From NCBI GenBank assembly GCA_035532295.1, contig DATKRH010000294.1, forward strand, positions 1 to 64,000: a stretch of 64,000 nucleotides of DNA. The letters run 5' to 3'. The first letter of the stretch is position 1. Each line of letters starts with the position of its first letter. Source of the stretch: DASUBV01 sp035532295 (GTDB lineage Bacteria; Actinomycetota; Actinomycetes; Streptosporangiales; Streptosporangiaceae). This document shows positions 27,013 to 35,525 of this stretch, in pieces. Below the pieces are notes generated by a model that saw only the letters and a list, made by a program, of their open reading frames with translations, did no database searches and was not told the origin of the DNA. A program made the position numbers and the translations under genes.

Positions 27013-28362
27013 ATGCGGTCGTCACTGCTGGCCGGGTTGACTACCCGCGGCACGTCATTCCTGGCCGCCGGGGCCGCGACCGTGCTGGCCGGGCTGCTGC
27101 TGGGGACCCGGGCCCTGCTCAGCGTCGGCGTGACCCTGATGGTGCTCCCGATGCTGGCCCGGGTCGCCGCCGGCCGGGCCCGGTACCGGCTCAGCTGCAC
27201 CCGGTCCATCACCCCGGCCCGGGTGCCGGCGGGCCACATCGCGACGGTGACGCTGCGGCTGGAGAACGCCTCCCGGCTGCCCACCGGGCTCATGCTGGCC
27301 GAGGACAGCGTCCCGTATGCGCTCGGCACCCGCCCCCGCTACGTCCTGGACGGCATCGAGCGCGGCGGGGTCCGCGAGCTGAGCTACCCGCTGCGCTCCG
27401 ACCTGCGGGGGAAGTTCGAGATCGGGCCGCTGGAGATCCGCATCGCGGACGCGTTCGGCGTCGTGGAGCTGGGCCGCTCGTTCTCCTCGCGGACGACCTT
27501 CATCGTCACGCCGCGAGTCGTGCCGCTGCCGCGGGCCACGGCGAGCAGCAGCTGGGCCGGGGACGGCGACGGGATGACCCGCACGACGGCGGCCGCCGGG
27601 GAGGACGATGTCATCCCGCGCTCCTACCGGGACGGCGATGAGCTCCGCCGGGTGCACTGGCGCTCGACGGCACGGTACGGGGAGCTCATGGTGCGCCGGG
27701 AGGAGCAGCGCTGGCGGAACCGGGCGCTGCTGTTCCTCGATACCCGCCGGTCAAGCCATGCCGGCACCGGGATGGCCTCGTCGTTCGAGTTCGCGGTCAG
27801 CGCCGCCGCCTCCGTGGGCGTGCACCTGGCGCGAGAGGGCCTGGACGGGCAGCTCATCACCGACGCGGGGCCGTTCGACAGCGGCGGGATATTCGAGGAT
27901 GTCCTGCTGGACTCGCTCGCGGTGATCCGGCCATCGGCTAACCGCGACCTCTCCCGGGGCGTGTCCTCGCTCCGGACCGGCGACGGCGGCCTGATCGTCG
28001 CCATCATGGGGAGCCTGTCGGCCGACGCGGCCCGGCAGCTCGCGGCGTGCCGGCGCGACCAGTGCCAGGCGATCGCGCTGCTGCTCGCGGCCTCGACCTG
28101 GGCTGACCAGGCCGCGGCGGGCAAGGGCTCGGCCTCGAACGGCTCGGGGCGGGGCGGCGGGACGGGCGGCGAGCTGCCCGTTACTCACGAAGAGACGACC
28201 ACCGCGGCAGCATTGCTGCGCAGCGCGGGCTGGCGGGTGATCTCGATCGACGCGACGACGCCGCTGGCCACCGCCTGGCAGCGGCTGCCGCGATTCGCCG
28301 GCCAGCCGGCGCCGGCCAGCGGTGGTTACGGGACCGGATCTGCCCCTGGAGCGGCGCGATGA
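27013..28362 (+). CDS. DUF58-domain protein with two N-terminal membrane helices
   Basis: This 449-residue protein has a membrane hairpin at about residues 10-52, a beta-rich region, and the DUF58 signature RSYRDGDELRRVHWRSTARYGELMVRREE (about residues 200-228, given here as family landmark). A vWA-like fold follows. DUF58 proteins accompany MoxR ATPases and are thought to be their substrates or partners. The start lies 85 bp after moxR behind AAGGAAAGG. Its stop overlaps the start of the transglutaminase gene by 4 nt, so they are co-translated. Confidence 0.93.
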   Translation: MRSSLLAGLTTRGTSFLAAGAATVLAGLLLGTRALLSVGVTLMVLPMLARVAAGRARYRLSCTRSITPARVPAGHIATVTLRLENASRLPTGLMLAEDSVPYALGTRPRYVLDGIERGGVRELSYPLRSDLRGKFEIGPLEIRIADAFGVVELGRSFSSRTTFIVTPRVVPLPRATASSSWAGDGDGMTRTTAAAGEDDVIPRSYRDGDELRRVHWRSTARYGELMVRREEQRWRNRALLFLDTRRSSHAGTGMASSFEFAVSAAASVGVHLAREGLDGQLITDAGPFDSGGIFEDVLLDSLAVIRPSANRDLSRGVSSLRTGDGGLIVAIMGSLSADAARQLAACRRDQCQAIALLLAASTWADQAAAGKGSASNGSGRGGGTGGELPVTHEETTTAAALLRSAGWRVISIDATTPLATAWQRLPRFAGQPAPASGGYGTGSAPGAAR

Positions 28363-30893
28363 ACTACCGGCTGACGATCACCGCGGCTGCGGCCGTCATC
28401 CTGGCCTCCTTCTCGCTAACCACGGTCATCGAGGGCGTCGGCTGGCTGTACGCGGGGGCCGGGGCGGTCGTGGTGGTAGCGGCGGCGGGCCTGGCGACCA
28501 GGCTGGCGGCGATCCCGGCCGCCGCCGTGGCCACGGTGCTGGTGCTGATCGCCGACATCCCGCTGCTGGCGTGGCCATCCTGGGCGGCGCGGATCGCCGG
28601 GCTGGCGCTGCTGGCCGTCATGGCCGCCAGCGCGGCCACCCGGCGCGTCCTGCCGGCGCTGGCCGGTGCCGGCACCTACCTCGCGGCCCTGCTCATCTAC
28701 CTCAACCTGGTCTTCGCCACCGCGCAGTCCGTGGCCGGGATCATCCCGACCGCCGGGTCGCTGCGTCACCTGGCCCGGCTGGCCTCGGCTGGTTACGCGG
28801 AGCATAACTTCGCTCCGCCGGTTCCGGGCGGCCGCGGCCTGGAGCTGATCACCGCGGCCGGCATCGGGGCCATCGCGATCCTCACCGACCTGCTCGCGGT
28901 CCGGATGCGCGGCCCGGCGGTGGCCGGGCTGCCGTTGCTGGTCCTGTTCAGCGTCCCGGTCGCGACCAATGTCCAGCACGTCGGGGTAGGCCTGACGGTC
29001 GCGTTCTGCCTGGGGATCACCGGTTATCTCGCCCTTCTCGCCGCCGACGGCCGGGAGCGACTGCGGCTGTGGGGGCGACTGGTGACGGTCTGGCAGGAGG
29101 ACCCGCGGGACGAGCCGACGCGCAGCCCGGACACCCGGGCTCTGGCGGCGTCGGGACGGCGGATCGGCCTGGCGGCGGTCGCGGTCGCGGTGGTGGTTCC
29201 GCTGGCGCTGCCCGGCCTCAAGGAGCACGGGCTGCTCGGCAGGGACGCTGTCCCCGGCCGCGGCGGCAGCCAGGTGGCATCGCCCACGCCGCTGGTCCAG
29301 ATGCACAGCCAGTTGCTCGCCCATTCGGCCCAGCCGGCCCTGACCTACCGCACCAACGCCGCCGATCCGCCGCAGCAATACCTGCAGGTGTACGTGCTGA
29401 ACTACGACGACGGCACCGGCAAGTGGACGCTGGCGGACCGCAGTCCGAGCGCCTCGGTCGGCGGGCAGGCCCTGCGCCCGGCGCCGGGCCTGTCCGCCGC
29501 CATCGCGACCACCACCGATACGACGAAAATCACCATCAGCAAGGACAGCGGCTACACCGGCGACATGAGCTACCTGCCGCTCCCCTATGCGCCCCAGTAC
29601 CTGACGGTGCCGGGCAGCGGCTGGCAGGAAACCAACTCGACGCTCATGGTGTATGGCTTCCATTCGGACGCCGGGCTGACCTACTCGGTAACGAGCAGGG
29701 CGGCTGTCCCGACGTCGGCCCAGCTCTCGGCCAAGACCAGGATCCCGGCCAGCATCAGGCGCACCTACCAGAGCTACGCCGGCCCCGACCGGGCCAGGCT
29801 GACGGGCATCGCGCGGCAGATCACCCTCGATGCGCACAACCCGTACGCCCGGGCCGTCGCCCTGGAGGACTACTTCACCGAGTCCGGCCTGTTCACCTAC
29901 AGCCTGCGCGGCAACCTGCCGGGCACGCTGGCGCAGTTTCTCACCACCGACCGGCGCGGCTACTGCCAGCAGTTCGCCTTCGCGATGGCCGTGCTCGGCC
30001 GGCTGGTCGGCATCCCGTCCCGCATCGCGGTCGGGTACACGGCCGGCACCCGCGCCGGTCACGGCATCTGGAAGGTGACGACGGCGGACGCGCATGCCTG
30101 GCCGGAGCTGTACTTTGCCGGCGCCGGCTGGATCCGCTTCGAGCCGACCCCGGGTGGCCCGGCGGCCCAGGGCACGGCCACCAGGCCCGTCTACGCCGCG
30201 GCGACGCCTGGCATCAGCACCCCGATCCAGCAGGTGCCAGGAGCCCACGCGGTGCTGCCGCCGGCCGCTGGCGGCGCCAATGGCCTGGCCCCGAAGATCC
30301 ACAAGCCCGAGGCCGGGGCCGGGTCGACCGCCGGCCAGCATGGCGCGGCAAGGTCGGGCGGCTTCCCCGTCGGCCTGCTCCTCGCCGCGATCGCCGCCGC
30401 CCTGATCATCGCGCCCGGCCTGGCCAGGATCGTGACCCGGCGCCGGCGCTGGCTGACCGCCGCCGGCGACGCCGGCCGCGCGCACGCGGCCTGGCGGGAG
30501 CTCACCAGCGACCTGGAAGATCACGGGGTAGGCGGCGCGGTTAGCGAGTCACCTCGCGCCCTGGCCGCGCGGCTGTCCGCCGCCGGGGCCCTGAGTGAGG
30601 CCGCGCTGCAGGGCGTTGGCCGGATCGCGGCCGCCGAGGAACGGGCCCGTTATGCCCGCACCCCCGCCGCGAGCGGCTCGCTGAAATCCGACGGCCAGGT
30701 CGCCCGGCGGGCGCTGGCCAGGAACGCAAGCCTGGTGCAGCGCTGGCGGGCCCGGCTGCTGCCTGCCTCCACGCTGGCCCCGGTGCTCGCGGCGCTGCGC
30801 CAGGTCCCCGATGTCTTCGGCTGGCTGGACGCGGCGAGCTTGCGGGTCCGGCGCACGGCGGGCAGCGTGGTTCAGCCGCACCGGGTGGACTGA
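28359..30893 (+). CDS. TgpA-type membrane transglutaminase-like protein
   Basis: The 844-residue protein has six or so N-terminal membrane helices (up to about residue 235) and a large extracytoplasmic region. The transglutaminase core has catalytic Cys in DRRGYCQQFAFAMA, His in TADAHAWPELYF and an Asp-equivalent in the following strand (FEPTPGG region). A further helix (about 665-690) and a cytoplasmic C-terminal helical domain end the protein. With MoxR and DUF58 it forms a conserved three-gene unit in actinobacteria. Substrates are unknown; peptide crosslinking or proteolysis at the cell envelope is an inference from the fold. Confidence 0.92.
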   Translation: MNYRLTITAAAAVILASFSLTTVIEGVGWLYAGAGAVVVVAAAGLATRLAAIPAAAVATVLVLIADIPLLAWPSWAARIAGLALLAVMAASAATRRVLPALAGAGTYLAALLIYLNLVFATAQSVAGIIPTAGSLRHLARLASAGYAEHNFAPPVPGGRGLELITAAGIGAIAILTDLLAVRMRGPAVAGLPLLVLFSVPVATNVQHVGVGLTVAFCLGITGYLALLAADGRERLRLWGRLVTVWQEDPRDEPTRSPDTRALAASGRRIGLAAVAVAVVVPLALPGLKEHGLLGRDAVPGRGGSQVASPTPLVQMHSQLLAHSAQPALTYRTNAADPPQQYLQVYVLNYDDGTGKWTLADRSPSASVGGQALRPAPGLSAAIATTTDTTKITISKDSGYTGDMSYLPLPYAPQYLTVPGSGWQETNSTLMVYGFHSDAGLTYSVTSRAAVPTSAQLSAKTRIPASIRRTYQSYAGPDRARLTGIARQITLDAHNPYARAVALEDYFTESGLFTYSLRGNLPGTLAQFLTTDRRGYCQQFAFAMAVLGRLVGIPSRIAVGYTAGTRAGHGIWKVTTADAHAWPELYFAGAGWIRFEPTPGGPAAQGTATRPVYAAATPGISTPIQQVPGAHAVLPPAAGGANGLAPKIHKPEAGAGSTAGQHGAARSGGFPVGLLLAAIAAALIIAPGLARIVTRRRRWLTAAGDAGRAHAAWRELTSDLEDHGVGGAVSESPRALAARLSAAGALSEAALQGVGRIAAAEERARYARTPAASGSLKSDGQVARRALARNASLVQRWRARLLPASTLAPVLAALRQVPDVFGWLDAASLRVRRTAGSVVQPHRVD

Positions 30894-30935
30894 GCTCGCG
30901 CGGGGGGGCGGGGGGTTCTGGGGCGGGAGGTTCTC

Positions 30936-31325
30936 TTAACGGCCGTCGCGCTCCTGGCGGCGACGCCAGCGCTCCTCGATCCGCTCCATCATGCCGGCAC
31001 TGGGTGCCTTGCCTGGCCGGCTCTCCTTCGCGAGCCCGCGTCCGGCCCTGATCCCCGCCATGTGACGGTAGCTCGTCAACGCCCACATGCTGGCGGCAAG
31101 CATGACGACGAAGCCGGCCACGCCGATCCACGGGTCCTTGGTGGCCACGCCTGCCACCAGCAGGCCGACGCCGACGAGGAAGCCGAATGCCGCCTGAATG
31201 ACTCTCCGCCGGTAGTGCACACGAGGATCGGTGGCGCGCACTGCGCGGGCAAACCGCGGGTGCTCGGCATAGAGCGCCTGCTCGATTTGCTCAAGCTGGC
31301 GCTGCTCGTGCTCAGAGAGCGGCAC
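30936..31325 (-). CDS. DUF3040 membrane protein
   Basis: The start is a GTG at 31325 preceded by GGGAGG, giving 129 residues beginning MPLSEHEQRQLEQIEQALYAEHPRFA, the hallmark of DUF3040. Two adjacent membrane helices (about 43-85) follow, and then a basic C-terminal tail. The family is common in actinobacteria close to dcw genes, often next to mraZ/moxR, and has no known function. The longer frame up to 31502 has no ribosome site and is not used. Confidence 0.9.
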   Translation of the reverse strand: MPLSEHEQRQLEQIEQALYAEHPRFARAVRATDPRVHYRRRVIQAAFGFLVGVGLLVAGVATKDPWIGVAGFVVMLAASMWALTSYRHMAGIRAGRGLAKESRPGKAPSAGMMERIEERWRRRQERDGR

Positions 31326-31476
31326 GCTGCCTCCCTTGGACTCACGCAGGGACGGGCTCGATGACCGTCGCCACACGGCCTTCCACCCAGAATACGAGCG
31401 CCGGCGCGTCATGGGGAAGGGTACACGGAGCCTGGGGCTAGACGGGTGGTGACGGCACGGCCTGCCACGTCCCACA

Positions 31477-31498
31477 AGCCCCTTGCGTATCAGGGGCT
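31477..31498 (-). terminator. Hairpin downstream of dinB
   Basis: AGCCCCT and AGGGGCT form a 7-bp stem around an 8-nt loop, 20 bp after the dinB stop on the minus strand. There is no U-run, as is common in high-GC actinobacteria, so it is a candidate only. Confidence 0.45.
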
Positions 31499-31517
31499 CC
31501 ACAGGTCGGCCGGCCCG

Positions 31518-32789
31518 TCATCCGCCCGGCCGGACGTGACGCGGATCATGATCATCTTGCCGCGCCTGGTGACCGTCCACCAGCGTCGCCGGGCGCACCG
31601 CCTCGGCCCCGAACCGGCTGGCGATCTGGTCCAGCGCACGCTCGGCCGCTCGCCAGGATTCCGGTCGCTCCCCCAGGATCAGCTGGGTCGCGGCCGCCGT
31701 GGCGGGGACCAGGCCGGTGACCCGCACGCCGACCAGCCGCAGCCGGGCCTGCGGGCCCAGCCCGGATCCCGCGTGCAGCGCGCAGGCCGTCGCGTAGATC
31801 CGGTTCGTGACGTCGGTCGGCTCCGGCAGCGTGCGGGACCGCGTGATCGTGGTGAAGTCCGCGAGCCGCAGCTTCACGACCACGGTCCTGGCGGCATAGC
31901 CCGAGGTGCGCAGGCTATGAGCCGTCCGGCCCGACAGTCGCAGCAGCTCACGGCGGATGAGGGCTAGATCGTCGATGTCCTCGGCGAAGGTCTCCTCCGC
32001 GCCGATGCTCTTCTCCTGAACGGCGTTCTCAACGCGACGGTCGTCGCGCCCGGCGGCCAGGGCGGACAAATGGGTCGCCGCGGCCCGGCCCAGGTCGGCT
32101 TCGAGCACGCCGAGCGGCGTGCTCGCGATATCGCCGACGGTACGCAGCCCGAGCCGGGCCAGCGCCTTGCCGGTCTGCTGCCCGACTCCCCACAGCGCCG
32201 AGACCGGCAGCGGATGCAGGAAGTCGCGGACGCCGTCGGCCGGGATGACCAGCAGGCCATCGGGCTTGCAGTGCACGGACGCGAGCTTGGCGATGAACTT
32301 GTTCACGGCGATCCCCACCGAGCAGCTGATGCCCAGCTGCCGCACCACCTGCCGCCTGATCAGCGCTCCAATGGCGGCCGGCCGGCCCAGCCGGCGCAGG
32401 GCACCCGATACGTCGAGGAATGCCTCATCTAGCGAGAGCGGCTCGACTTCCGGGGTTATCGCCCGGAAGATGCTCATGACCTCCCGGGATACCGAGCCGT
32501 ACAGGCCATGCCGGGGCGCGATGATGACGGCCTGCGGGCACAGGCTCCTGGCCCGGCCGACCGGCATCGCCGAGCGCACGCCGTAAGCGCGTGCCTCGTA
32601 GGTCGCCGACAGCACCACGCTCCGGCCGGACGCATGGCCGACGATAACCGGGCGGCCGGCCAGCTCAGGCCGGTCCCGGACCTCCACGCTGGCGTAGAAC
32701 GCGTCCATGTCTACGTGCAGGATGTTGCAGCCGGTGTCGTCCGGAAGGCGGGCCGCACCGCCTGCGGGCCGGGGCGCACCGTCTGTCAT
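31518..32789 (-). CDS. dinB: DNA polymerase IV (Y family)
   Basis: This error-prone translesion polymerase has the catalytic motifs HVDMDAFYASVE (about residues 25-36) and PLSLDEAFLDVSG. The thumb HhH region follows (LWGVGQQTGKALARLGLRTVGDIA), then the little-finger domain. The start at 32789 (MTDGAPRPAGGAARL) is preferred; an upstream extension of 29 residues lacks family similarity. The 423-residue length is normal. The C-terminus lacks an obvious QLxLF-type clamp motif; it ends in a His/Asp/Arg-rich tail. A LexA-like box lies 76-91 bp upstream, suggesting SOS control, although not all actinobacterial dinB genes are SOS-induced. Confidence 0.94.
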   Translation of the reverse strand: MTDGAPRPAGGAARLPDDTGCNILHVDMDAFYASVEVRDRPELAGRPVIVGHASGRSVVLSATYEARAYGVRSAMPVGRARSLCPQAVIIAPRHGLYGSVSREVMSIFRAITPEVEPLSLDEAFLDVSGALRRLGRPAAIGALIRRQVVRQLGISCSVGIAVNKFIAKLASVHCKPDGLLVIPADGVRDFLHPLPVSALWGVGQQTGKALARLGLRTVGDIASTPLGVLEADLGRAAATHLSALAAGRDDRRVENAVQEKSIGAEETFAEDIDDLALIRRELLRLSGRTAHSLRTSGYAARTVVVKLRLADFTTITRSRTLPEPTDVTNRIYATACALHAGSGLGPQARLRLVGVRVTGLVPATAAATQLILGERPESWRAAERALDQIASRFGAEAVRPATLVDGHQARQDDHDPRHVRPGG

Positions 32790-32864
32790 CCGACCGACTG
32801 TAGCGCCAGGGTCTGACAGTCCGCCCGGCCGCGACTCGGCGCCGCAAGCCGGTCCTCGCATTAT

Positions 32865-32880
32865 TCGAACACACATTCTA
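32865..32880. promoter_or_regulatory. LexA (SOS) box candidate
   Basis: TCGAACACACATTCTA matches the actinobacterial SOS consensus TCGAAC-N4-GTTCGA at 10 of 12 positions, with a perfect left half. It lies between the divergent dinB (start 32789) and the small gene at 32891, overlapping the -10 element of the latter, so LexA bound here would block that promoter and could also act on dinB. Confidence 0.6.
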
Positions 32881-32884
32881 TGAT
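32879..32884 (+). promoter_or_regulatory. -10 element of a leaderless transcript
   Basis: TATGAT ends 6 bp before the ATG at 32891. With the usual 6-7 bp from -10 to the start of transcription, the RNA would begin at or next to the A of the ATG, so the mRNA would be leaderless. There is no ribosome-binding site. No clear -35 is seen. Confidence 0.5.
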
Positions 32885-32890
32885 GACCTC

Positions 32891-33223
32891 ATGACAGACA
32901 TCAGCCCCACGGATAACATCCTGATCTCACGCATCATGGGAACAGCCAGTCGCCACGCCCGCCACCGGCCCCTCAGCGAAGCCGAGCACCACGCCGCCAT
33001 CACTGAGCTCACGGACCTCGCGCAGGGACGCGCCGGCCTCCTGGCCTACTGCGCCGGGACCACGGCCGGATTCCACGACGGCGATCCCGACGAGGCCCAC
33101 CACCTGCGCGCCGCCCAGCTGTGCATCGACGCGGGAGCCGACACCACCCAGATCGCCCGCTGGACCCAGGAAGGACACCGCCGCGCCGCCACCGCCCGTG
33201 CCAGCCGAGCCCGGCGTTCATGA
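32891..33223 (+). CDS. Unrecognised 110-residue protein, probably leaderless and LexA-controlled
   Basis: I do not recognise a family. The protein is soluble and largely helical. It is rich in His, Ala and Arg (ASRHARHRPLSEAEHHAAI), with a central stretch with one Cys (LLAYCAGTTAGFHDGDP) and a basic C-terminus. The ATG has no ribosome-binding sequence but directly follows a -10 element. The TGA stop lies inside a 27-bp perfect inverted repeat that separates it from convergent nusB. Its place next to dinB and the SOS box suggests a DNA-damage-related role, which is inference only. Confidence 0.65.
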   Translation: MTDISPTDNILISRIMGTASRHARHRPLSEAEHHAAITELTDLAQGRAGLLAYCAGTTAGFHDGDPDEAHHLRAAQLCIDAGADTTQIARWTQEGHRRAATARASRARRS

Positions 33224-33274
33224 TCACCCGGCTTTCTCAGTCGTGGTGACTGAGAAAGCCGGGTGATCATGAAC
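33216..33274. terminator. 27-bp perfect inverted repeat between convergent genes
   Basis: Arms 33216-33242 and 33248-33274 are perfectly complementary with a 5-nt loop (gtggt). The left arm contains the stop codon of the upstream gene, and the right arm ends 2 bp before the nusB stop. It would act as a terminator in both directions. No T-run and no flanking target duplication are seen. Confidence 0.85.
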
Positions 33275-33276
33275 AG

Positions 33277-33687
33277 CTAGAGCGCCAGGCCGGGCTTGAG
33301 TTCCAGGAGGCGGGCCAGCAGGCCGTTGATGAAAGACGGCGAGCCGTCGGTCGACAGCTCGCGGGCCAGCTGCACGGCCTCGCTGATCACCACGCCGTCC
33401 GGCACATCATCCTGCCAGAGCAGCTCGAAGGTGCTGATCCGCAAGATGTTGCGGTCCACGGCGGGCATCCGGTCCAGCGTCCAGCCCTGGGCGTAGGTCG
33501 AGAGCAGCTCGTCGATCTGGTCGCGGTGCGCCTGCACGCCCCGGACTAGCTCGGCGGCATAAGGGGAAACCGGCGGGCTGGCCGCCGCCGTCCGCTCGTC
33601 GAGCAGTTCCAGCACCGGCACGGACCGGATCTCGGCCTCGAACAGGACATCGAGGGCTCGCTTGCGAGCCTTACTGCGCGCTGCCAC
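33277..33687 (-). CDS. nusB: Transcription antitermination factor NusB
   Basis: This all-helical RNA-binding protein of 136 residues pairs with S10 (NusE) at boxA during rRNA antitermination. Family landmarks are the N-terminal ARKRALDVLFEAE, LDRMPAVDRNILRISTFELLW and the ending FINGLLARL. The start is a GTG. It is downstream of efp, in the conserved aro-efp-nusB order. Confidence 0.96.
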   Translation of the reverse strand: MAARSKARKRALDVLFEAEIRSVPVLELLDERTAAASPPVSPYAAELVRGVQAHRDQIDELLSTYAQGWTLDRMPAVDRNILRISTFELLWQDDVPDGVVISEAVQLARELSTDGSPSFINGLLARLLELKPGLAL

Positions 33688-33732
33688 GTCTGCCCCAGCC
33701 GCCGCGGGACGGGCCGCCGCGGGACGGCCGGC

Positions 33733-34290
33733 TCACGCTCGGCCGAGGTAATCGCCGGTCCGGGTGTCCACCCTGATCTTCTCGCCGGTCGTGATGAACA
33801 GCGGCACCTGGATCTGCGCGCCGGTCTCCAGGCTGGCTGGCTTAGTGCCGCCCGTGGACCGGTCACCCTGCAGGCCCGGGTCGGTCTGGCTGACGGTCAG
33901 CTCCACGGCCGCCGGAAGCTCCACGTACAGCGGCACGCCATCGTTGAACGCGATCGTGGCCATCTGCTCTTCGAGCAGGTAATCGGCCACGCCGCCGACC
34001 GTCGCCGCGGGAATGTGCGGCTGGTCGTAGTCCTGGGTGTCCATGAAGACGAAGTCCTCGCCCTCGCGGTAGAGATACTGCATCTCTCGCTTGTCTACGT
34101 TGGCGACCTCGACCTTGACCCCGGCGTTGAAGGTCCGGTCAACGACCTTGCCGGACAGCACGTTCTTCAGCTTGGTGCGTACGAAGGCGCCGCCCTTGCC
34201 GGGCTTGACGTGCTGGAAGTCCACGACATTCCAGAGCTGGTTGTCGATGCTCAGGGTCATGCCGTTCTTGAGGTCGTTCGTGGTGGCCAC
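33733..34290 (-). CDS. efp: Translation elongation factor P
   Basis: EF-P relieves ribosome stalling at polyproline. The 185-residue, three-domain protein has the KOW-like N domain, and the signature QTDPGLQGDRSTGGTKPA and GEKIRVDTRTGDYLGRA in the C-terminal OB domains. The loop that reaches the P-site tRNA reads KPGKGGAFVR with Lys32 at its tip. Actinobacterial EF-P usually has PGKGP, in which an unmodified lysine is active; here the second proline is Gly. No lysine-modifying gene is seen nearby. The start is a GTG. Confidence 0.97.
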   Translation of the reverse strand: MATTNDLKNGMTLSIDNQLWNVVDFQHVKPGKGGAFVRTKLKNVLSGKVVDRTFNAGVKVEVANVDKREMQYLYREGEDFVFMDTQDYDQPHIPAATVGGVADYLLEEQMATIAFNDGVPLYVELPAAVELTVSQTDPGLQGDRSTGGTKPASLETGAQIQVPLFITTGEKIRVDTRTGDYLGRA

Positions 34291-34336
34291 GTCTTCAGGT
34301 CTCCTGCATGCATCCCGGGACCGCCGCGCCCTCGCG

Positions 34337-35431
34337 TCAGAGGACGAGCAGTTCCTTGGTGGTCGCGGTAAGAATCTCGGCTGAGCCCGCCGCCCCAGCG
34401 CCCGCGCGGACGACCAGGGTGTCCTCGATCCTGACGCCGCCCTGGCCGGGCAGGTAGATCCCTGGCTCTACGGTGACGGGCACCCGGTCCATGAGTGTAC
34501 CTGTCCGGCCATACCCGATGATCGGTGCTTCGTGTACCTCCAGGCCGACGCCATGGCCCAGGCCGTGCTGAAAGCACCCGCCGTATCCGGCCGCCTCGAT
34601 CAGATCCCTGGCCGCCGCGTCGACCGCGTCAATGCCGGCCCCCGGCACGGCAGCCGCGACACCCGCCAGCTGCGCGGCCGCGACAATCTCGTAGATCTCG
34701 CGCTGCCAGCCCGCCGGCTCGCCGAGCGCCACCGTGCGCGTCATGTCCGCGTGGTAGCCGCCGACTCGCGCTCCGCAGTCGATGGTGACGAAGTCGCCCG
34801 GCTCCAGCCTGCGGTCGCCCGGCACGTGATGCGGGATCGCGCCGTTGGGCCCGCTGGCCACGATCGAGTCGAAGGCCGGACCGTCGGCGCCATGATCAGT
34901 CATCGCTCGTTCCAGCGCGATCGCGAGCTCTCGCTCGCTGCGGCCGGGGGTGATGAGGGGCAGCACGTCGGCAAAGGCCGCGCACGTGATCGCGCAGGCG
35001 CGGCTCAGCAAGGCGATCTCGGTGTCGTCCTTGACCGTCCGCAGCTCCTCGATCGCCCGGCCCAGGGGAATCAGCCGCGGTCCGCCGCCCAGTTCCGCGA
35101 GAGCCTCGTACCGCTCGACCGTCACCTCGTGCGCCTCGAAGGCCAGCGTCCGCGCGCCACGGCGGGCGGCCAGCGCGGCCAGCGCGATCTCGGTCTCGCG
35201 CTCGGCCACCAGCTCGATGTCGCCGCAGTCGCGGGCGGCCACCTCGGCGTAGCGAGAGTCGGTAGCCAGGACGCCGGGACCGCTGGCCGGGAGCAGGACC
35301 GCCGCGTTGGAGCTCGCCAGACCCGTCAGATAACGGACATTCGGCGGGCTGGTCACCAGCGCCGCGCCGCAGCCCAGCGCGGTGATCTTCTGCTGGGCCC
35401 GGGCCCGGCGAGCGGCGTGTATCTCTGGCAT
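34337..35431 (-). CDS. M24 metallopeptidase, Xaa-Pro aminopeptidase type
   Basis: The 364-residue protein has a creatinase-like N-terminal domain and a pita-bread C-terminal domain. The dinuclear metal ligands are visible: TIDCGARVGGYHADMTRT (two Asp), HGLGHGVGLEVHE (His) and the Glu residues in VEPGIYLPG and GVRIEDTL. It cleaves N-terminal residues before proline (family role). Immediately upstream of efp, this is the usual actinobacterial partner of aroQ and efp. Exact substrate preference (PepP versus PepQ) is not resolved. Confidence 0.92.
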   Translation of the reverse strand: MPEIHAARRARAQQKITALGCGAALVTSPPNVRYLTGLASSNAAVLLPASGPGVLATDSRYAEVAARDCGDIELVAERETEIALAALAARRGARTLAFEAHEVTVERYEALAELGGGPRLIPLGRAIEELRTVKDDTEIALLSRACAITCAAFADVLPLITPGRSERELAIALERAMTDHGADGPAFDSIVASGPNGAIPHHVPGDRRLEPGDFVTIDCGARVGGYHADMTRTVALGEPAGWQREIYEIVAAAQLAGVAAAVPGAGIDAVDAAARDLIEAAGYGGCFQHGLGHGVGLEVHEAPIIGYGRTGTLMDRVPVTVEPGIYLPGQGGVRIEDTLVVRAGAGAAGSAEILTATTKELLVL

Positions 35432-35525
35432 GTTGATGACTGTACGGCCGTTCGCCGATCGCGAGGACTTCGGCCGGGCGCTCGCGGCGCTCAGCGCGAC
35501 TCACCGGTGAGCGCGCAGCCGCCGC

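Noticed and set aside
28416..30524. 702-codon frame opposite the transglutaminase gene
   Set aside because: Shadow frame of a GC-rich gene with clear catalytic motifs on the plus strand.
33216..33274. Terminal inverted repeats of an insertion sequence
   Set aside because: The arms are only 5 bp apart, with no transposase and no target duplication between them.
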